Shown here: piece after piece, positions 41,639 through 52,905 of the stretch | Layout: every line of letters starts with the position of its first letter | Numbering within the stretch: position 1 is the stretch's first letter | DNA from: Mesoplasma lactucae ATCC 49193 | GTDB lineage: Bacteria > Bacillota_I > Bacilli_A > Mycoplasmatales > Mycoplasmataceae | DNA: 64,000 nt | NCBI RefSeq assembly: GCF_002441935.1 | Contig: NZ_CP023668.1 | Location: forward strand, 1 to 64,000 | Direction of reading: 5' to 3' | Position numbers and translations under genes: made by a program | Notes under the pieces: generated by a model | The model's database searches: none | Seen by the model: only the letters and a program-made list of their open reading frames with translations | What the model was told of the DNA's origin: nothing

Positions 41639-42108
41639 GAATTTCTCACATAAGTAACTACATCAAATAATAAATGTGGTTCAACACTTGTTGAATGTCA
41701 CTCATCCGAATTGATGTTAGGTGCATAAATATCACCAACATAGTTATCTTTGATATAGCTGACGATTAATTCATCAGCATAAGGTAAAACGAGATCAAAA
41801 ACTTCTCTTCCCCCAATCACAATTAGTTCTTTTGAACTATTTTGATATGGTTTGATAAAGTTATTTAAATCTGAGATAAGCAAAACTCCTTCAGGCAACT
41901 GAAGGTTTTTTTGATGTGATAAAACAATATTTTTTCTATGTTTTAATGGTTTTTGATATAGAGAATCTCAAGTTTTTCTTCCCATTAAAACATCATGATT
42001 AATGGTTGTTTTAACAAAATGTTGCATTTCTTCTTTGATATTTCAAGGTAAATTATTATCTTTAGCTATAACACCATTCATACTTTGAGCTCAAACTAGT
42101 TTAATCAT
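41635..42108 (-). CDS. folA: dihydrofolate reductase
   Basis: 157 residues; reduces dihydrofolate with NADPH. MIKLVWAQSMNGVIAKDNNLPWNIKEEMQHF carries the substrate loop, LMGRKTWDS the NADPH motif, and VIGGREVFDLVLPYADEL the second nucleotide loop. The catalytic acidic residue is Glu in the KEEM helix. Three Trp are TGA. Monocistronic on the minus strand, divergent from the ECF operon. Confidence 0.95.
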
Positions 42109-42234
42109 TGAAATTTCGCCATTTCTTCCTATTTTTAAGTATTATCACATATAATTGAAGTAAGGTTTACTATTATTTTGTTTATAAAAAGTATAAACTA
42201 ATAGTAATAATTATACTTATCAGATGAGGTATCC

Positions 42235-43467
42235 ATGAAAGAAAACGAAGCATTAAGTCAATATAGTAAAGAACGTTTAACTAAAAAAGATCTAAACGAT
42301 TTTTCTATTAAATTAAATGATTTAAATGAAAAAGTTGATGAATCTTTAGAAGATTATTTAGATACCAAAAAACAATATAACCAAAAACAAACAACAAAAG
42401 AACAAGTTAAAGCTAAAAAAGAAGTTTATGAAAAAGCTAAAGAACGTTATAATAAAGCAATTAAAATCAAAGCTTTTAAGAATAACTTAGACAACATTAA
42501 TAGCATTGTTAATAAGATGGATGAAAATGATCCAAGTTATCAAAAAGCTAAAGAAGAAGAAAAATATGCTCAACAACTTTATAACGATTTTAAAGAAGTT
42601 GTGAGAAGTCGTGGTAAATATGGAAGTTTAGAAAAACTAAATGATATTGCTGTTGAAGTTAAAAACTTATCATTTTCATATGATGAAAACGGACCATTAG
42701 TTTTAGATGATGTTTCTTTTAAAATTAATAAGGGTGAATATGTAGCAATCGTTGGTCATAACGGAAGTGGGAAATCTACTTTATCAAAAATTTTAATTGG
42801 AGTTATTACTCCAAATCATGGAACTGTTAAAATGTTTGGAAATTTAATGACTCCACAAAACGTTGAAAAAGTTCGTCAGTTTATTGGAATTGTTTTCCAA
42901 AACCCAGATAACCAATTTATTGGTTCAACTGTTCAAGATGACATTGCTTTTGGTTTGGAAAACAAACGTGTTGATCCAAAAGATATGCCTGGAATTATTC
43001 TCGATGCAGCAACAAGAGTTGGAATGCAAAACTATTTAGATAAAGAACCATTAATGTTAAGTGGGGGACAAAAACAAAGAGTTGCGATTGCTTCAACTTT
43101 AGCCTTAAACCCAGACATTATTATCTTTGATGAAGCTACAAGTATGTTAGATCCAAAAGGAAAACGTGAAATTAAAGAAATCATGGTTGATTTAAAAAAT
43201 GAAGGTCACAAAACTATTCTTTCAATTACTCATGACATGGATGAAATTTTAAACGCAACTAAAGTTTTAGTTATGAACCAAGGAAAAATGATTAAGTTTG
43301 GAACGCCAGATGAAGTTATGAAAGATAAAAACTTCCTTCGTTCAGCTGGATTAGAACTTCCGTTTTATGGAATGGTTGAAGAAGCTTTAGAAAAACAAGG
43401 TTTAACTATTAAATCTGGTGCAAAAACATTAGATGAGTTGGTGGATAATATATGCAAAATCAAGTAA
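42235..43467 (+). CDS. ecfA1: ECF transporter ATPase EcfA1 with N-terminal coiled-coil
   Basis: 410 residues. The last 270 form an ABC ATPase: [35 protein letters not shown]. The first 135 residues are a Lys/Glu/Asn-rich coiled-coil not found in most EcfA1 proteins (about 280 residues). With EcfA2 and EcfT it powers uptake of vitamins through exchangeable S components, none of which is encoded nearby. GAGGT lies 5 nt before the ATG; the end overlaps ecfA2 by 16 nt. Confidence 0.92.
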   Translation: MKENEALSQYSKERLTKKDLNDFSIKLNDLNEKVDESLEDYLDTKKQYNQKQTTKEQVKAKKEVYEKAKERYNKAIKIKAFKNNLDNINSIVNKMDENDPSYQKAKEEEKYAQQLYNDFKEVVRSRGKYGSLEKLNDIAVEVKNLSFSYDENGPLVLDDVSFKINKGEYVAIVGHNGSGKSTLSKILIGVITPNHGTVKMFGNLMTPQNVEKVRQFIGIVFQNPDNQFIGSTVQDDIAFGLENKRVDPKDMPGIILDAATRVGMQNYLDKEPLMLSGGQKQRVAIASTLALNPDIIIFDEATSMLDPKGKREIKEIMVDLKNEGHKTILSITHDMDEILNATKVLVMNQGKMIKFGTPDEVMKDKNFLRSAGLELPFYGMVEEALEKQGLTIKSGAKTLDELVDNICKIK

Positions 43468-44480
43468 ATAAACAACAACTTCGTCTTGCTAAAAAAGAAG
43501 CTAAGCTTGATGATAAAAAAAGAAAAGCTTTTGATAAGAAAAACAATAAACCTTATTTTGAACAACTTAAAGAAGCTAAAAAAACCAAATCTAAATTTGA
43601 TTACACTAAAGATATTGATTTAAAAGATGTTTCTTATACTTATTCAAAAGGCTCACCTTTTGAATTCAAAGCTTTAAACAATGCTAATGTTACTTTGAAG
43701 GATGGAAAAATTACTTGTATTATTGGAACCACTGGTTCTGGTAAATCAACTTTAATTCAGTTAACAAACGGATTATTAATTTCAGAAACTGGAGTTTCTT
43801 TAATTGGAAACTATCCAATTCCTGCTGGAGTTAAAAAACTTTATGATGTTAAAGAATTAAGAAAAGAAATTGGTTTAGTTTTCCAATTTGCAGAATACCA
43901 ATTATTTGAAGATACAGTAGAAAAAGATATTTCATTTGGACCAATTCACATGGGTGAAAACAAAAAAGAAGCAGTTGCTCAAGTTCCAAAATTATTAACT
44001 TTAGTTGGCTTACCAACTAACTATGCTTCACGTAGTCCTTTTGAATTATCTGGAGGACAAAAAAGAAGAGTTGCCATTGCTGGAATTTTAGCAATGAATG
44101 GAAATACTCTTGTTTTAGATGAACCAACTGGAGGATTAGATCCCCAAGGTGAAGAAGATTTCATGAATTTATTCTTAAACTTGAATAAGAAATATGGAAA
44201 AAGAATTATTATGGTTACTCACAACATGGATCAAGTTTTAAAAATTGCTGATGAAGTAATTGTGATGCATGAAGGAGAACTATTTAAAAAAGATACTCCT
44301 TTTAAAATCTTCTCAGACAAAGCTGTCTTAGAAGATATGGAGATTGAACCACCAAAAGTATATGAGCTAATCTATGCTTTAAAAGATCGTGGAATTGATT
44401 TAACAGGAAAAGAAATTAGAACTGTTGATGATTTCGCTTTAGAGTTTAAAAACTATTTAGACAATAAAAAGAAAAAATAA
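43452..44480 (+). CDS. ecfA2: ECF transporter ATPase EcfA2
   Basis: 342 residues. [22 protein letters not shown]-loop region, [20 protein letters not shown] and MVTHN are all present. It has a basic N-terminal extension of about 50 residues. It forms a heterodimer with EcfA1, whose gene it overlaps. Confidence 0.94.
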   Translation: MQNQVNKQQLRLAKKEAKLDDKKRKAFDKKNNKPYFEQLKEAKKTKSKFDYTKDIDLKDVSYTYSKGSPFEFKALNNANVTLKDGKITCIIGTTGSGKSTLIQLTNGLLISETGVSLIGNYPIPAGVKKLYDVKELRKEIGLVFQFAEYQLFEDTVEKDISFGPIHMGENKKEAVAQVPKLLTLVGLPTNYASRSPFELSGGQKRRVAIAGILAMNGNTLVLDEPTGGLDPQGEEDFMNLFLNLNKKYGKRIIMVTHNMDQVLKIADEVIVMHEGELFKKDTPFKIFSDKAVLEDMEIEPPKVYELIYALKDRGIDLTGKEIRTVDDFALEFKNYLDNKKKK

Positions 44481-44506
44481 ACCATTAAAAGAAAGGAAGA
44501 AAATAT

Positions 44507-45499
44507 ATGCGCTTATCATTTGGTCGATATATCCCGATGAATTCAGTAATCCATCGTATGGATCCAAGATTTAAATTAGCAATGATTATTTTATTAATCG
44601 TAGCTATTTTCTTCCCGACTGGTTATACTGGGTATCTTGTTTTAAGTACTGCAATTTTAGGATTGTACGCTTTATCAAAACTAAGTTGAAAAATGCTTTC
44701 AAAACTATTAATTCCAGCTTCAATTATTTTCTTAGTTATTTTCATTATTAACATGTTCTTAATGAAAATAACTCCAGATATGATTAATGCAATTAATAGT
44801 AATCCAGAATTTTCAAGTTATTATCATCCTAGTGGAAACGGATTTGCTGGATTTATTCCAGGACCAAGTCAATGAATAACTTTTAATGGAAATGACGTTA
44901 AAATTACCGCTTTAGGTCATTTCTATCGTTGAAAAGCTTTCTGATTTTCAGAAAAAGCTGTATATAGTGCCTTTTTAATGGCATGACGTATTTTCTTAAT
45001 GATTACTTTAACAACAATTATTACTGGAACTACTCAACCATTAGAAATTACTTTAGGGTTAGAAGACTTAATGATGCCATTAAAATGAATTGGAGTTCCA
45101 GTTTATATTCTTTCAACTATTATTTCACTTGCTTTAAGAATGATTCCAACCTTAATGGATGAAGCTGGAAGAATTATGAAGGCTCAAGCTTCAAGAGGAA
45201 TTGATATGAAAAATGGAAATATCAAAGATAAAGCTAAAGGTTTAGTTTCTTTAATCATTCCCTTATTAGTTTCATCATTCCAAAAAGCAGAAGACTTAGC
45301 TTATGCAATGGACGCTAGAGGATATGATCCTCATGCTAAAAGAACAAGATTCCACCAATTCAAATTTAAATGAGTTGATTTAGCAATCTTTACTTTCTAT
45401 GTTGCAATTGCTGTTTTAATGATTGTTTATTCAGTTACTTGTCCAACATCTGGAAGTTTCTTACATATCCCATACATTGATAAACTAACTGTTTATTAG
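44507..45499 (+). CDS. ecfT: ECF transporter transmembrane subunit EcfT
   Basis: 330 residues with about six membrane helices. The two coupling motifs with Ala-Arg-Gly character are AQASRGID and AMDARGYDP, which engage the two ATPases. An extra polar loop (about residues 95-150) lies between helices. Several Trp are TGA, splitting the gene into four short frames under the standard code. AAAGGAAG lies 9 nt upstream. Confidence 0.93.
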
Positions 45500-45511
45500 A
45501 AAGAATTATTA

Positions 45512-46282
45512 ATGAGTATGTTAGATTTTAAATACCATTATTTATTAACTATTAGTTATGATGGTTCTAGTTTTAATGGTTGAATTATTCAAAATAATAA
45601 AAGAACCATTCAAGGTGAATTAACAAAAGCCTTAAATAAGTTAACAAAAAAAGCAGATTTCAGTCTGCTTGGCGCTAGTAAAACTGATGCTAAAGTTCAT
45701 GCTTTAGATCAAAAAGTTTTGTTAGGTGTTGATTTTGAAATTAAGAATTTAAGCTTATTTAAAAGAGGACTAAATCGTAGTTTACCTCTCGATGTTAGAG
45801 TGAATGATTTAATAACCGTTGATAAAGATTTTAAAGTTCGTGATGTAAAACAAAAAACTTATCGTTACACAATTAATGATCAAAACTTTGACTTATTTAC
45901 GCAACGTTATGAATTAAATTGGTTTGAAGAAGAAATTGATATTAATAAACTTCAAGAAATATTTAACCTTTTTGTTGGTAGTCATGATTTTTATTTATTC
46001 TCAGGTTTATCTGAAAAAGAAAAAGCTGATTTTAAAACCACAAGAGATATTGAAGAAATTAAAGTTTTAAGAAATAAAGAAAATAAGATTGAAATCTATT
46101 TCAAAGCCAAAGGATTTATCCGTTATCAAATTAGAATGATTGTTGCTGCAAGCTTACAATGTTATTTAAATTCAAAAAGAAGTAGTGTTGAATTAATCAA
46201 AGAACGTTTAAACGGTAAAGGGGATAAATCTCCTTTTAATATTGATGCAAAAGGTCTTTGTTTAATGAAAATCGAATATTAA
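45512..46282 (+). CDS. truA: tRNA pseudouridine(38-40) synthase
   Basis: 256 residues; modifies the anticodon arm. YDGSSFNGW near the N-terminus and the catalytic Asp in SKTDAKVHA (canonical GRTDAGVHA) are visible, as is KAKGFIRYQIRMIV for the C-terminal motif. The residues around the catalytic Asp differ from consensus (Ser-Lys for Gly-Arg, Lys for Gly) but the Asp is intact. It ends the ecfA1-ecfA2-ecfT-truA operon, a common arrangement in Firmicutes. Confidence 0.92.
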
Positions 46283-46374
46283 TGTTCTATAATAAAGACG
46301 TGAAAAAATGTTGGGGTTTCGAAAGAAATACAATGTAAAAGTGATTGATGTAATTTCAATCACTTTTTATTTTG
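46283..46374 (+). ncRNA. small RNA unit 1 (orphan, antitoxin-like)
   Basis: TATAAT (46288-46293) directly after truA, predicted start about 46300. The RNA begins GUGAAAAAAUGUUGGGG, has a GUUUC-GAAA-GAAAU hairpin, then a strong terminator (AAAGTGATTGA/TCAATCACTTT, 46338-46366, then T). About 75 nt, no ORF. Same layout as unit 3, but the 5' seed differs and has no complement in this window. Confidence 0.55.
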
Positions 46375-46388
46375 TCAAAAATCAAATG

Positions 46389-46447
46389 TATAATACCTAT
46401 GTGAAGAAATGATGATGGTTTCAGAAAAACATTGTTACTTTTAAAAA
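46389..46447 (+). ncRNA. small RNA unit 2 (orphan, possibly degenerate)
   Basis: TATAAT at 46389-46394, exactly 101 bp after that of unit 1. The predicted RNA starts near 46401 with GUGAAGAAAUGAUGAUG and has a weaker GUUU-CAGAA-AAAC hairpin and AUUGUUACUU. No clear terminator stem follows, so this copy may be decaying or may end in the U/A-rich stretch after 46438. Confidence 0.4.
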
Positions 46448-46488
46448 TATTTATATAAGATAGATTAATCATTATAGATATTAAGATG

Positions 46489-46570
46489 TATAATATAAGT
46501 GCGTTGAAGTAACATGAGTTTCGAAAGAAACACAATTACTTAAAAATGGTTGGCTAACAACCATTTTTTT
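46489..46570 (+). ncRNA. small RNA unit 3, complementary to the locus 2 5' UTR (candidate antitoxin)
   Basis: TATAAT at 46489-46494, 100 bp after unit 2; start near 46501. Bases 46502-46518 (CGUUGAAGUAACAUGAG) are perfectly complementary over 17 nt to the UTR of the minus-strand peptide transcript (46780-46796). Then GUUUC-GAAA-GAAAC forms a hairpin, enclosed by AAGUAA/UUACUU, and a terminator ATGGTTG/CAACCAT with seven T ends the RNA at 46570. It is convergent with the peptide transcript and stops about 7 bp from its terminator. The same geometry is seen at 117-437. Confidence 0.65.
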
Positions 46571-46576
46571 ATACCA

Positions 46577-46606
46577 AAATAAAAACACGGACTGCTATTC
46601 CCGTGT
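46577..46606 (-). terminator. terminator of small-peptide locus 2
   Basis: ACACGG/CCGTGT stem with a U-rich tail on the minus strand, 18 bp after the peptide stop codon. Confidence 0.7.
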
Positions 46607-46623
46607 GATTACCATAATTATTA

Positions 46624-46698
46624 CTATCCGAAGAGAATAATAATTATTACAATAATAGCTATGATTGAAGTCACAGCTACAATTGCTAAGAGTTTCAT
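46624..46698 (-). CDS. 24-residue hydrophobic peptide (candidate type I toxin)
   Basis: ATG at 46698 to TAG at 46624. The peptide starts MKLLAIVAVTS and continues as an Ile/Val-rich segment to IIILFG: one membrane helix with a single Lys at the N-terminus. AAAGGA lies 6 nt upstream. An in-frame TTG at 46734, 8 nt after a stronger AAGGAAGGAG, would add 12 residues including KGK; either start is possible. It is preceded by hairpin CCUUUCC-AAC-GGAAAGG, which covers the nearer ribosome site. Like the 244-303 peptide in size and context, but not in sequence. Confidence 0.5.
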   Translation of the reverse strand: MKLLAIVAVTSIIAIIVIIIILFG

Positions 46699-46734
46699 TA
46701 GTTTTCCTTTCCGTTGGAAAGGTAAATTGTACAA

Positions 46735-46859
46735 AACAATCACTCCTTCCTTTACCATTAAGGAACTAATGCTATTCTACGTTGAAGTAACATGAGCCCC
46801 TAGGACAACGCTTCGATCGAAATCGCCAGCAGTAAGACAAAGTCCATAAATTAATTTTA
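46735..46859 (-). promoter_or_regulatory. structured 5' UTR and promoter of small-peptide locus 2
   Basis: A -10-like TAAAAT (46854-46859, minus) precedes about 110 nt of UTR. The UTR folds into GGAC/GUCC around a CGAU-UUCG-AUCG hairpin, and a CGUUG/CAACG hairpin (46780-46810) whose 21-nt loop holds the sequence complementary to small RNA unit 3. AAGGAAGGAG follows and may pair with CCUUUCC downstream. The arrangement mirrors 117-243: target loop first, purine-rich ribosome-site motif next, occluding hairpin, then ATG. Confidence 0.5.
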
Positions 46860-47315
46860 CATTACATTTTTTTAATCATTTGCAAGTGAAATTTCAAACG
46901 ATTTTTAAAAATCATCCTATTAGTTTATTGAAGAAAAACTTCTTTAAATTCAGTTGTTATTATGGAATTAAACCTAAATGTGAGATATGATTTAAACAAG
47001 TGATACAGATAACTAAAACAATGTCACTAAATAATAAATAAAGTTAAGAATTAATTATTGATATTTTATTTAAGTTTTTGGATGAGCATTCCTATGAGTG
47101 TGAGAAGGAAATTAAAATTAATATGAATTATTAATTATTCGTTCTGTATGACTAATGATAGGTATAAACCTATCTTTTTTTATTCTTTTTTGTGCTGAAA
47201 TAAGTTAAAATAAACTCATAAGTTTTAATTATTATCAGATAATAGAAATATAATTATAAAAGACTTTAAAAACGTTTAAATAAATTAACAATAAAAAAGA
47301 GAAAGGGAATGTGGA
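46860..47315. other. intergenic stretch before the giant permease
   Basis: No convincing gene. Small hairpins occur at about 46898-46912 and 46930. A clear terminator, GATAGGT/ACCTATC followed by T (about 47157-47182), shows that some short plus-strand transcript ends here; its start is not obvious. Possible frames (16 codons from 46963, 43 codons from 47082) lack ribosome sites or run through the terminator. The permease promoter should lie between 47185 and 47300. Confidence 0.4.
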
Positions 47316-50300
47316 ATGAAACTTAAGGGATTTAATTTAATTGTTAAGAACTCATTTCGCAATGCCTTTCGTTCTTGATCGCTATTAATTGGGCTAACCC
47401 TTTTAATTGCGATGTTATCTTTAGTAATTTCATTAATTAGTTCAATTTCTAATGTTGTTATTAATAACTATAATGAACTTGCTTCAATTTCTAATTTAAG
47501 AGATATTGTAGCTGATGTTAATCAGCAATTTACTGTTAAAACATCAACAAATGATAGTGCTGATGGAGATGTGCCAAGAAACAATGTTGAAGCCCAACAA
47601 TACTATATCTATCGTTTAAATGAACAATACAAATACACAAACCCTAACTTAACTTTTGATTGATCTAGAACTGATGGAAGAAACTTTATGGGGGTTAAAA
47701 ATCATGATAATGATTTAACCATTAAAGGAGTTGCTAAAACAACTAGTTTTACTTCTGAACATCGTGTTGATCAATTAGTTATTTCAGAAGGAAAAGGATT
47801 TGGTAATAGTGCTAGATATACTGTTATTGATTCTACTTTTGCTAAGAAAAACAAAATTAAAATTGGTGATATTGTTCGTTTCCAAGAAGATAACTTAGGA
47901 AACCAATTTTTAGTTAAATCTTTAGAAAATAATATGGATCCTAAAATTCAAAACCAAATTGATAGTATTGAAGATTTAGATGATCCAAATGATACTTTTA
48001 ATAAGTTATTTTCAACTTATAAATGATTCCAAGTTGTTGGTTTTGGAGAATCTGTTGATTTTACAATGCCAATCATTTCTCAATCAACACCATTGCCAAA
48101 TAAAAGAACCGAATTAATTGCTTATGTTAATCCATCAAACTTTGGATTAATTCAAAATGATAAAAATGATTTAGGTTTATGAGCTTTCGATCAAAACCGT
48201 TCTCCATTAACTGCTAGTGGGAATGGGGATAGTGAAGCTTACTACTCATTAAAATTTAATAACTTAAATGGTTATAAAATCACTGATGCTGATATTAAAA
48301 AAATGAACCTTGATTTATTAACCATGATGGGAAAAGAAAACTTTATTTCATCAAGTGGGTATCAACCAATCCTTTATAAAAACGGGGATGCAGCTTATCC
48401 AATGTCTGGAAGAACTGCTGCAATTAAATCAACAATTAAGATTTATCAAATTATTGCTTCAATCATTTTAATTGTCTTAATTATTGTTGTTGTGTTCACA
48501 ATTGTTTTAGTAACGCAAAAACAAATTAATCAAACTAAATCTCAAATCGGGATTTTAAAAGCTTTGGGATATCGTAAACGTGAAATTGTTTGAAACTATA
48601 CTTCACTACCATTCTTAAGTGCTCTGTTCGGGGGATTATTAGGATTTATTATTGCACAATTCGTCCAAATCCCAATTTCAATTGTCTTTACAACATACTT
48701 TAACCTTGATTTAGTTAAATGACATTTCGATGTTGTAGCATTTGTAGTTGTTGTATTTGGAATGTGAATCTTTGTAACTGCAATTACCTTCTTGATTGCA
48801 TACTTAACAATGAGAGAAAACACTATTGATTTAGTTTATGCTGCGAAATCTTCAAATATGAGTGAACTTGGTTTATTTGTAAAATCATTAAACCGTTCTA
48901 AAAAAATTGAACCAACTATGAGAGCTTCATTATTAGGAAGCTCGTTAGGAAAAATGACTGGAGTTGGATTTGTTGTCTTACTTGCAACAATTCTGATGAC
49001 AATTACTTTTGCAATGCCAACGTTCTTAAAACATAACGAAAAAGCAAGTTATGAAGGATTGAAATATAAACAATTAGTTGAATATAACGATCCAGTTTAC
49101 AATAACCCATACACATTCTTAAAAACTTATGATGCTTCAATCAAAGTTCCAGAAGACGAAAGTATTTTCAATTATTCAAAAGCTTTAGGAAAATTAACTT
49201 CTAAACCATTGGATAAAGATGGAAATTACGACATGGATAAAATTACTCAACAATTATTATCTGGAAAAATTCCAAATGAGTATTATGCTTTAGAATTAAA
49301 AGCTGATCCTGATGGAACTGTTAATCCATTAAATGTTATGACTGCTAACTTAAAAATGTTAAACAGTTATGGAGTAATTCTTTCAACACAATACATGAAG
49401 TTAATTTCTGATTTTGCTGAAATTGATCCATTTGGTTGAAACATTTTAAATAATCAATGACCTGATTATTTAAACTTTGTAAATAATATTCATGATGTAC
49501 CAGTAATTTATCCATCAAATAAAAATGGTGAACAAACAAAAGAATACTTTAGAATTTTACAAACCTTCTATAAAACATATACTGAATCAATTGGTTTAGT
49601 TATTACTCGTGATTTCTATGACCCATTAGTTACTAAAGATGGTAAAACTATTGATAAAAAAGATATGACTTATGATGAACAAATTAATCAGTTCAACAAA
49701 AAAGTTGGTGTTGATAAAAATTATGATTACTTTGGAACTTATAAAAATGAAAGACGTAATGGTGATTTCACATTTGGAAGTTATCTAACTTCTTTACAAC
49801 CAAACAATAACTTTACAATTAGTGATTCACAATCACAAATTGGTGCAAATCACATCTTAGGACAATTAAATACACCAACTTCAACAGTTGATAAATATAT
49901 GACAATTGATCCTGATGAAATCATGAAAAAAGGTACTGATGTTGGAATTGCTGAATTAAATTCTTACATGGCTGATATGTTAGGTTGATATTCAATTTAC
50001 TTCTCACAACGAAGTGGAACTGCAATTACTCAAGCTGCATATTCACGTCCACCATACTTTGTTCGTCAATACTTTAAAAAAGCATACTATGCAATGAACA
50101 ATGCTGATGTTTATAACTTCTCATTTGGAGTTACTCCATTTAACCCTGATGAAGAACAATTAGGAGTTAAATTAAAAGTTGAATCAATTGATAAAAAACC
50201 TTTATCATTCAACATTTATGGAGTTGAAGACAACAATGAATTCGTTGACTTAAGAGATAAAAACAACAATGACTTAATCAAACGTTTATATGATAAAAAT

Positions 50301-51626
50301 AACGATGATGAAGTTAATTCAATTGTTATTAATGAATCACTTGCAACTAAGTTAAAACTAAAACAAGGTGATGATGTTGATTTAAACATGTTGTATCAAG
50401 AAATGAATTCTGATGACAACGGAAATAAAAAAGCATATGAAGTTAATGATTGAGTTCAAGATAACCCGAGAGCCAATAACTTAACTGATAATTATCAATC
50501 AATGGCTGATATGAACACTTTAAATGTTCAAGTCAAAGATCCAAACACTGGTCAGTATGATGAAATGAGTGCTGGTTCACTAAACATTAATAATAAACCT
50601 GGTGAATTATATGAAAAATTCATGGCTGGAAATGTTAGTGTTGATGAACAAATGCAAAAAACTAAATTCAAAGTAATTGGTGTTCACAAAGGTTATGGAA
50701 CCCCGATGGGTTGAATTCAAAATGATCAAGCTAAGAAATTGATGAAGTATGAACAAGCCCAAAGATATCTATGGAATACTTTATTTGTAACCCAATTTAA
50801 AAATGCCTTTGCTTATACTAACAATGTTAACTTTGAAGTTAAGTATACAAAAGCTGATGGAAAAGGACACATTCCTGGAGAAAAAAACACAGATGGTTTA
50901 ATGGCTTTAAGTTATGATGAGTTTAAAAAAGTTTATCTTGATGATGAAAACAATCCTCAACATCAACAAGCTTTAAAAATCTGACAAATCTTTAATAATG
51001 CTTTCCCTATCTTTAACTTCAAATTCTCAATGAATGAAGATATTGGAGATATTCAAGCTGGAATGCCTTCATTTGATAAACTTGGAGACTATGCTCCTGT
51101 GACATTAAACGGGGGAATTAGTGGAAACAAAACTTATGATGGAATTGGTGATAGTGCCATGAGAACAATTATGCCAATTAGTATTTCTCAAGGAATTTTA
51201 AACCAATTAACTTCAGTTGTCTTAGCAATTCTTGTTTTAGTAATTACTTTGGTTGTTATTATTACCTTTATTATTGTTTTATTAACAACATCATTAATTA
51301 TTAAAGACAACACAAGATACATCGCCACTTTAAAAGTCTTAGGCTATGAAAACAAAGAAATTGTAAACATGATCTTAGGAATGTATGCAATTATGATTGT
51401 GATTGCCTTTGTAATTGGATTTGTAGCTGGATGATTCTCATTGGTTGGAATCATACATTCATTTGCAATGAGCTCAAGTTTTGTAATTCCAGTCATCTTC
51501 CCATGATGGTTAATCTTTGCTGTCATTGCTGGAGTTGGTGGAATCTACATCATTACTTTTGCAGTTGGATATCGCTATGTTGCAACAACAAACGCAACCT
51601 TAGTTCTATCAAATCAAGAAATTTAA
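47316..51626 (+). CDS. giant FtsX-like ABC permease
   Basis: 1436 residues. An N-terminal helix (about 20-45) is followed by about 320 extracytoplasmic residues, three helices (about 370-500) forming one FtsX bundle (TQKQINQTKSQIGILKALGYRKREI is the cytoplasmic loop), another helix (about 545-572), about 700 extracytoplasmic residues, and three C-terminal helices (about 1294-1422) forming a second bundle with loop RYIATLKVLGYENKEIV. This two-bundle layout is typical of MacB/FtsX-type exporters or lipoprotein releasers. It needs a separate ATPase; none is adjacent. GAAAGGGAATG lies upstream. About ten Trp are TGA. Confidence 0.85.
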
Positions 51627-51634
51627 TAATCTAA

Positions 51635-51666
51635 AAATAAGAACCTTTGAGTTCTTATTTTTTTTC
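51635..51666 (+). terminator. terminator of the giant permease gene
   Basis: AATAAGAAC/GTTCTTATT stem followed by T. Confidence 0.85.
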
Positions 51667-51750
51667 GAGAAATTCACTAAATTTCAGTGTTGGACCACAC
51701 TTAAAAGGTACTTTACGGTAGAATAAAAACTAAGAAAAGAGGAAAAAGTT

Positions 51751-52905
51751 ATGAAAAGTTTATTAGCTGCTATTGCTGCAACCACTTTAAGTGCGTCACC
51801 AGCTGTAGCAACAACAACCACAATTCAATCAAATAAGATTGAAGAAAATAAAAATGATTACGCACTTGCTAGTGCAACAAAACCGAATATCTACAACGGT
51901 TACACTCAAAATCAATTGACTGTAATGAATGTTGATGATAAAAAAGACACTTATAAAGGAGCCGCTTACGAAGAAGGATATAAAACAAATATAAAAAATC
52001 AAACTGGTGCTGGTAAAAATAAATGGTACGAAAATAATGTAACTGACTATTCTAAAGTATTCAATAATTCAGCCGAAAAAGACAAATGAGTTGCCAATAA
52101 TAGATGAGTTACTTTAAATATCGAAGTTAAGTACAACACTTGAAACAGTTGATATGGATGAAGTAACCCTTTAGGAACTGGAGGAAAATATACAAATTTC
52201 GAAACCATTAATGAGACCTTTGCTTTACAAGGTTCTTCAACTTCAAACCATGACATAAAATATTATACTGATGGTGACCATTCGGAAAATGAAAGAGTCA
52301 AATTAGTTGCTAGAGAAATTTGAGAAGGAAATTCTTTAAAAATTGTTTTAAGTTACCAAGGATTAGTAAAATGACAAAGTGGTTCAAATGTGAAACATGC
52401 TGGAATTATTGCCGGAAGAAATTCAACTTGAGGTATGAGTAAAGATTATGGAGATTTCGATCTTAAAAATCTTAATGCTTCAAAAATATTAACAACTGTT
52501 GGATATGGAACTTATAGAGTTAATATGGATGATATCTTTATCCAAATTCTTCAAGAAAGAGAAAAATTAAACCAAGTTACTAAAGAAATAACTGACTGAA
52601 AATTATTAGTATCAACAAACATTTCAGATTTTAATAATGTTATTACTTTTAAAGTTGGTGAAAATGACGCCATTGTAAAAGATATGAATGATGTTTTGTC
52701 TGGAAAGTATAATGGATTAGGAACTGATATGGTTATGGAAGTTAGTTCAAATGGAATCACATTGAAATATAACAATGCTACAACTGGTAGAAGTTCAAAC
52801 AATGTATTTTCATTCCCTTCATCAGCATATGCTTATAAAATAGCAACTGAAAAATTAACTTGGGATGGTATTTCAGGAGCAACATTAGTTAGCTATGCCA
52901 AATAA
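51751..52905 (+). CDS. secreted protein with cleavable signal peptide
   Basis: 384 residues. The start MKSLLAAIAATTLSASPAVA is a Sec signal peptide with an Ala-x-Ala cleavage site and no lipobox Cys, so the product should be released, not lipidated; this is unusual beside the lipoproteins later in the window. The mature part is rich in Asn, Thr, Tyr and Trp (many TGA) with no known motif and looks beta-rich. A TAGAAT -10 at 51719-51724 serves it. The end overlaps the following ATPase by 11 nt, so the secreted protein and exporter are coupled. Confidence 0.7.

Noticed and set aside
46963-47210. Short ORFs of 16 and 43 codons before the giant permease
   Set aside because: Neither has a ribosome site, and the longer one runs through an obvious terminator hairpin.
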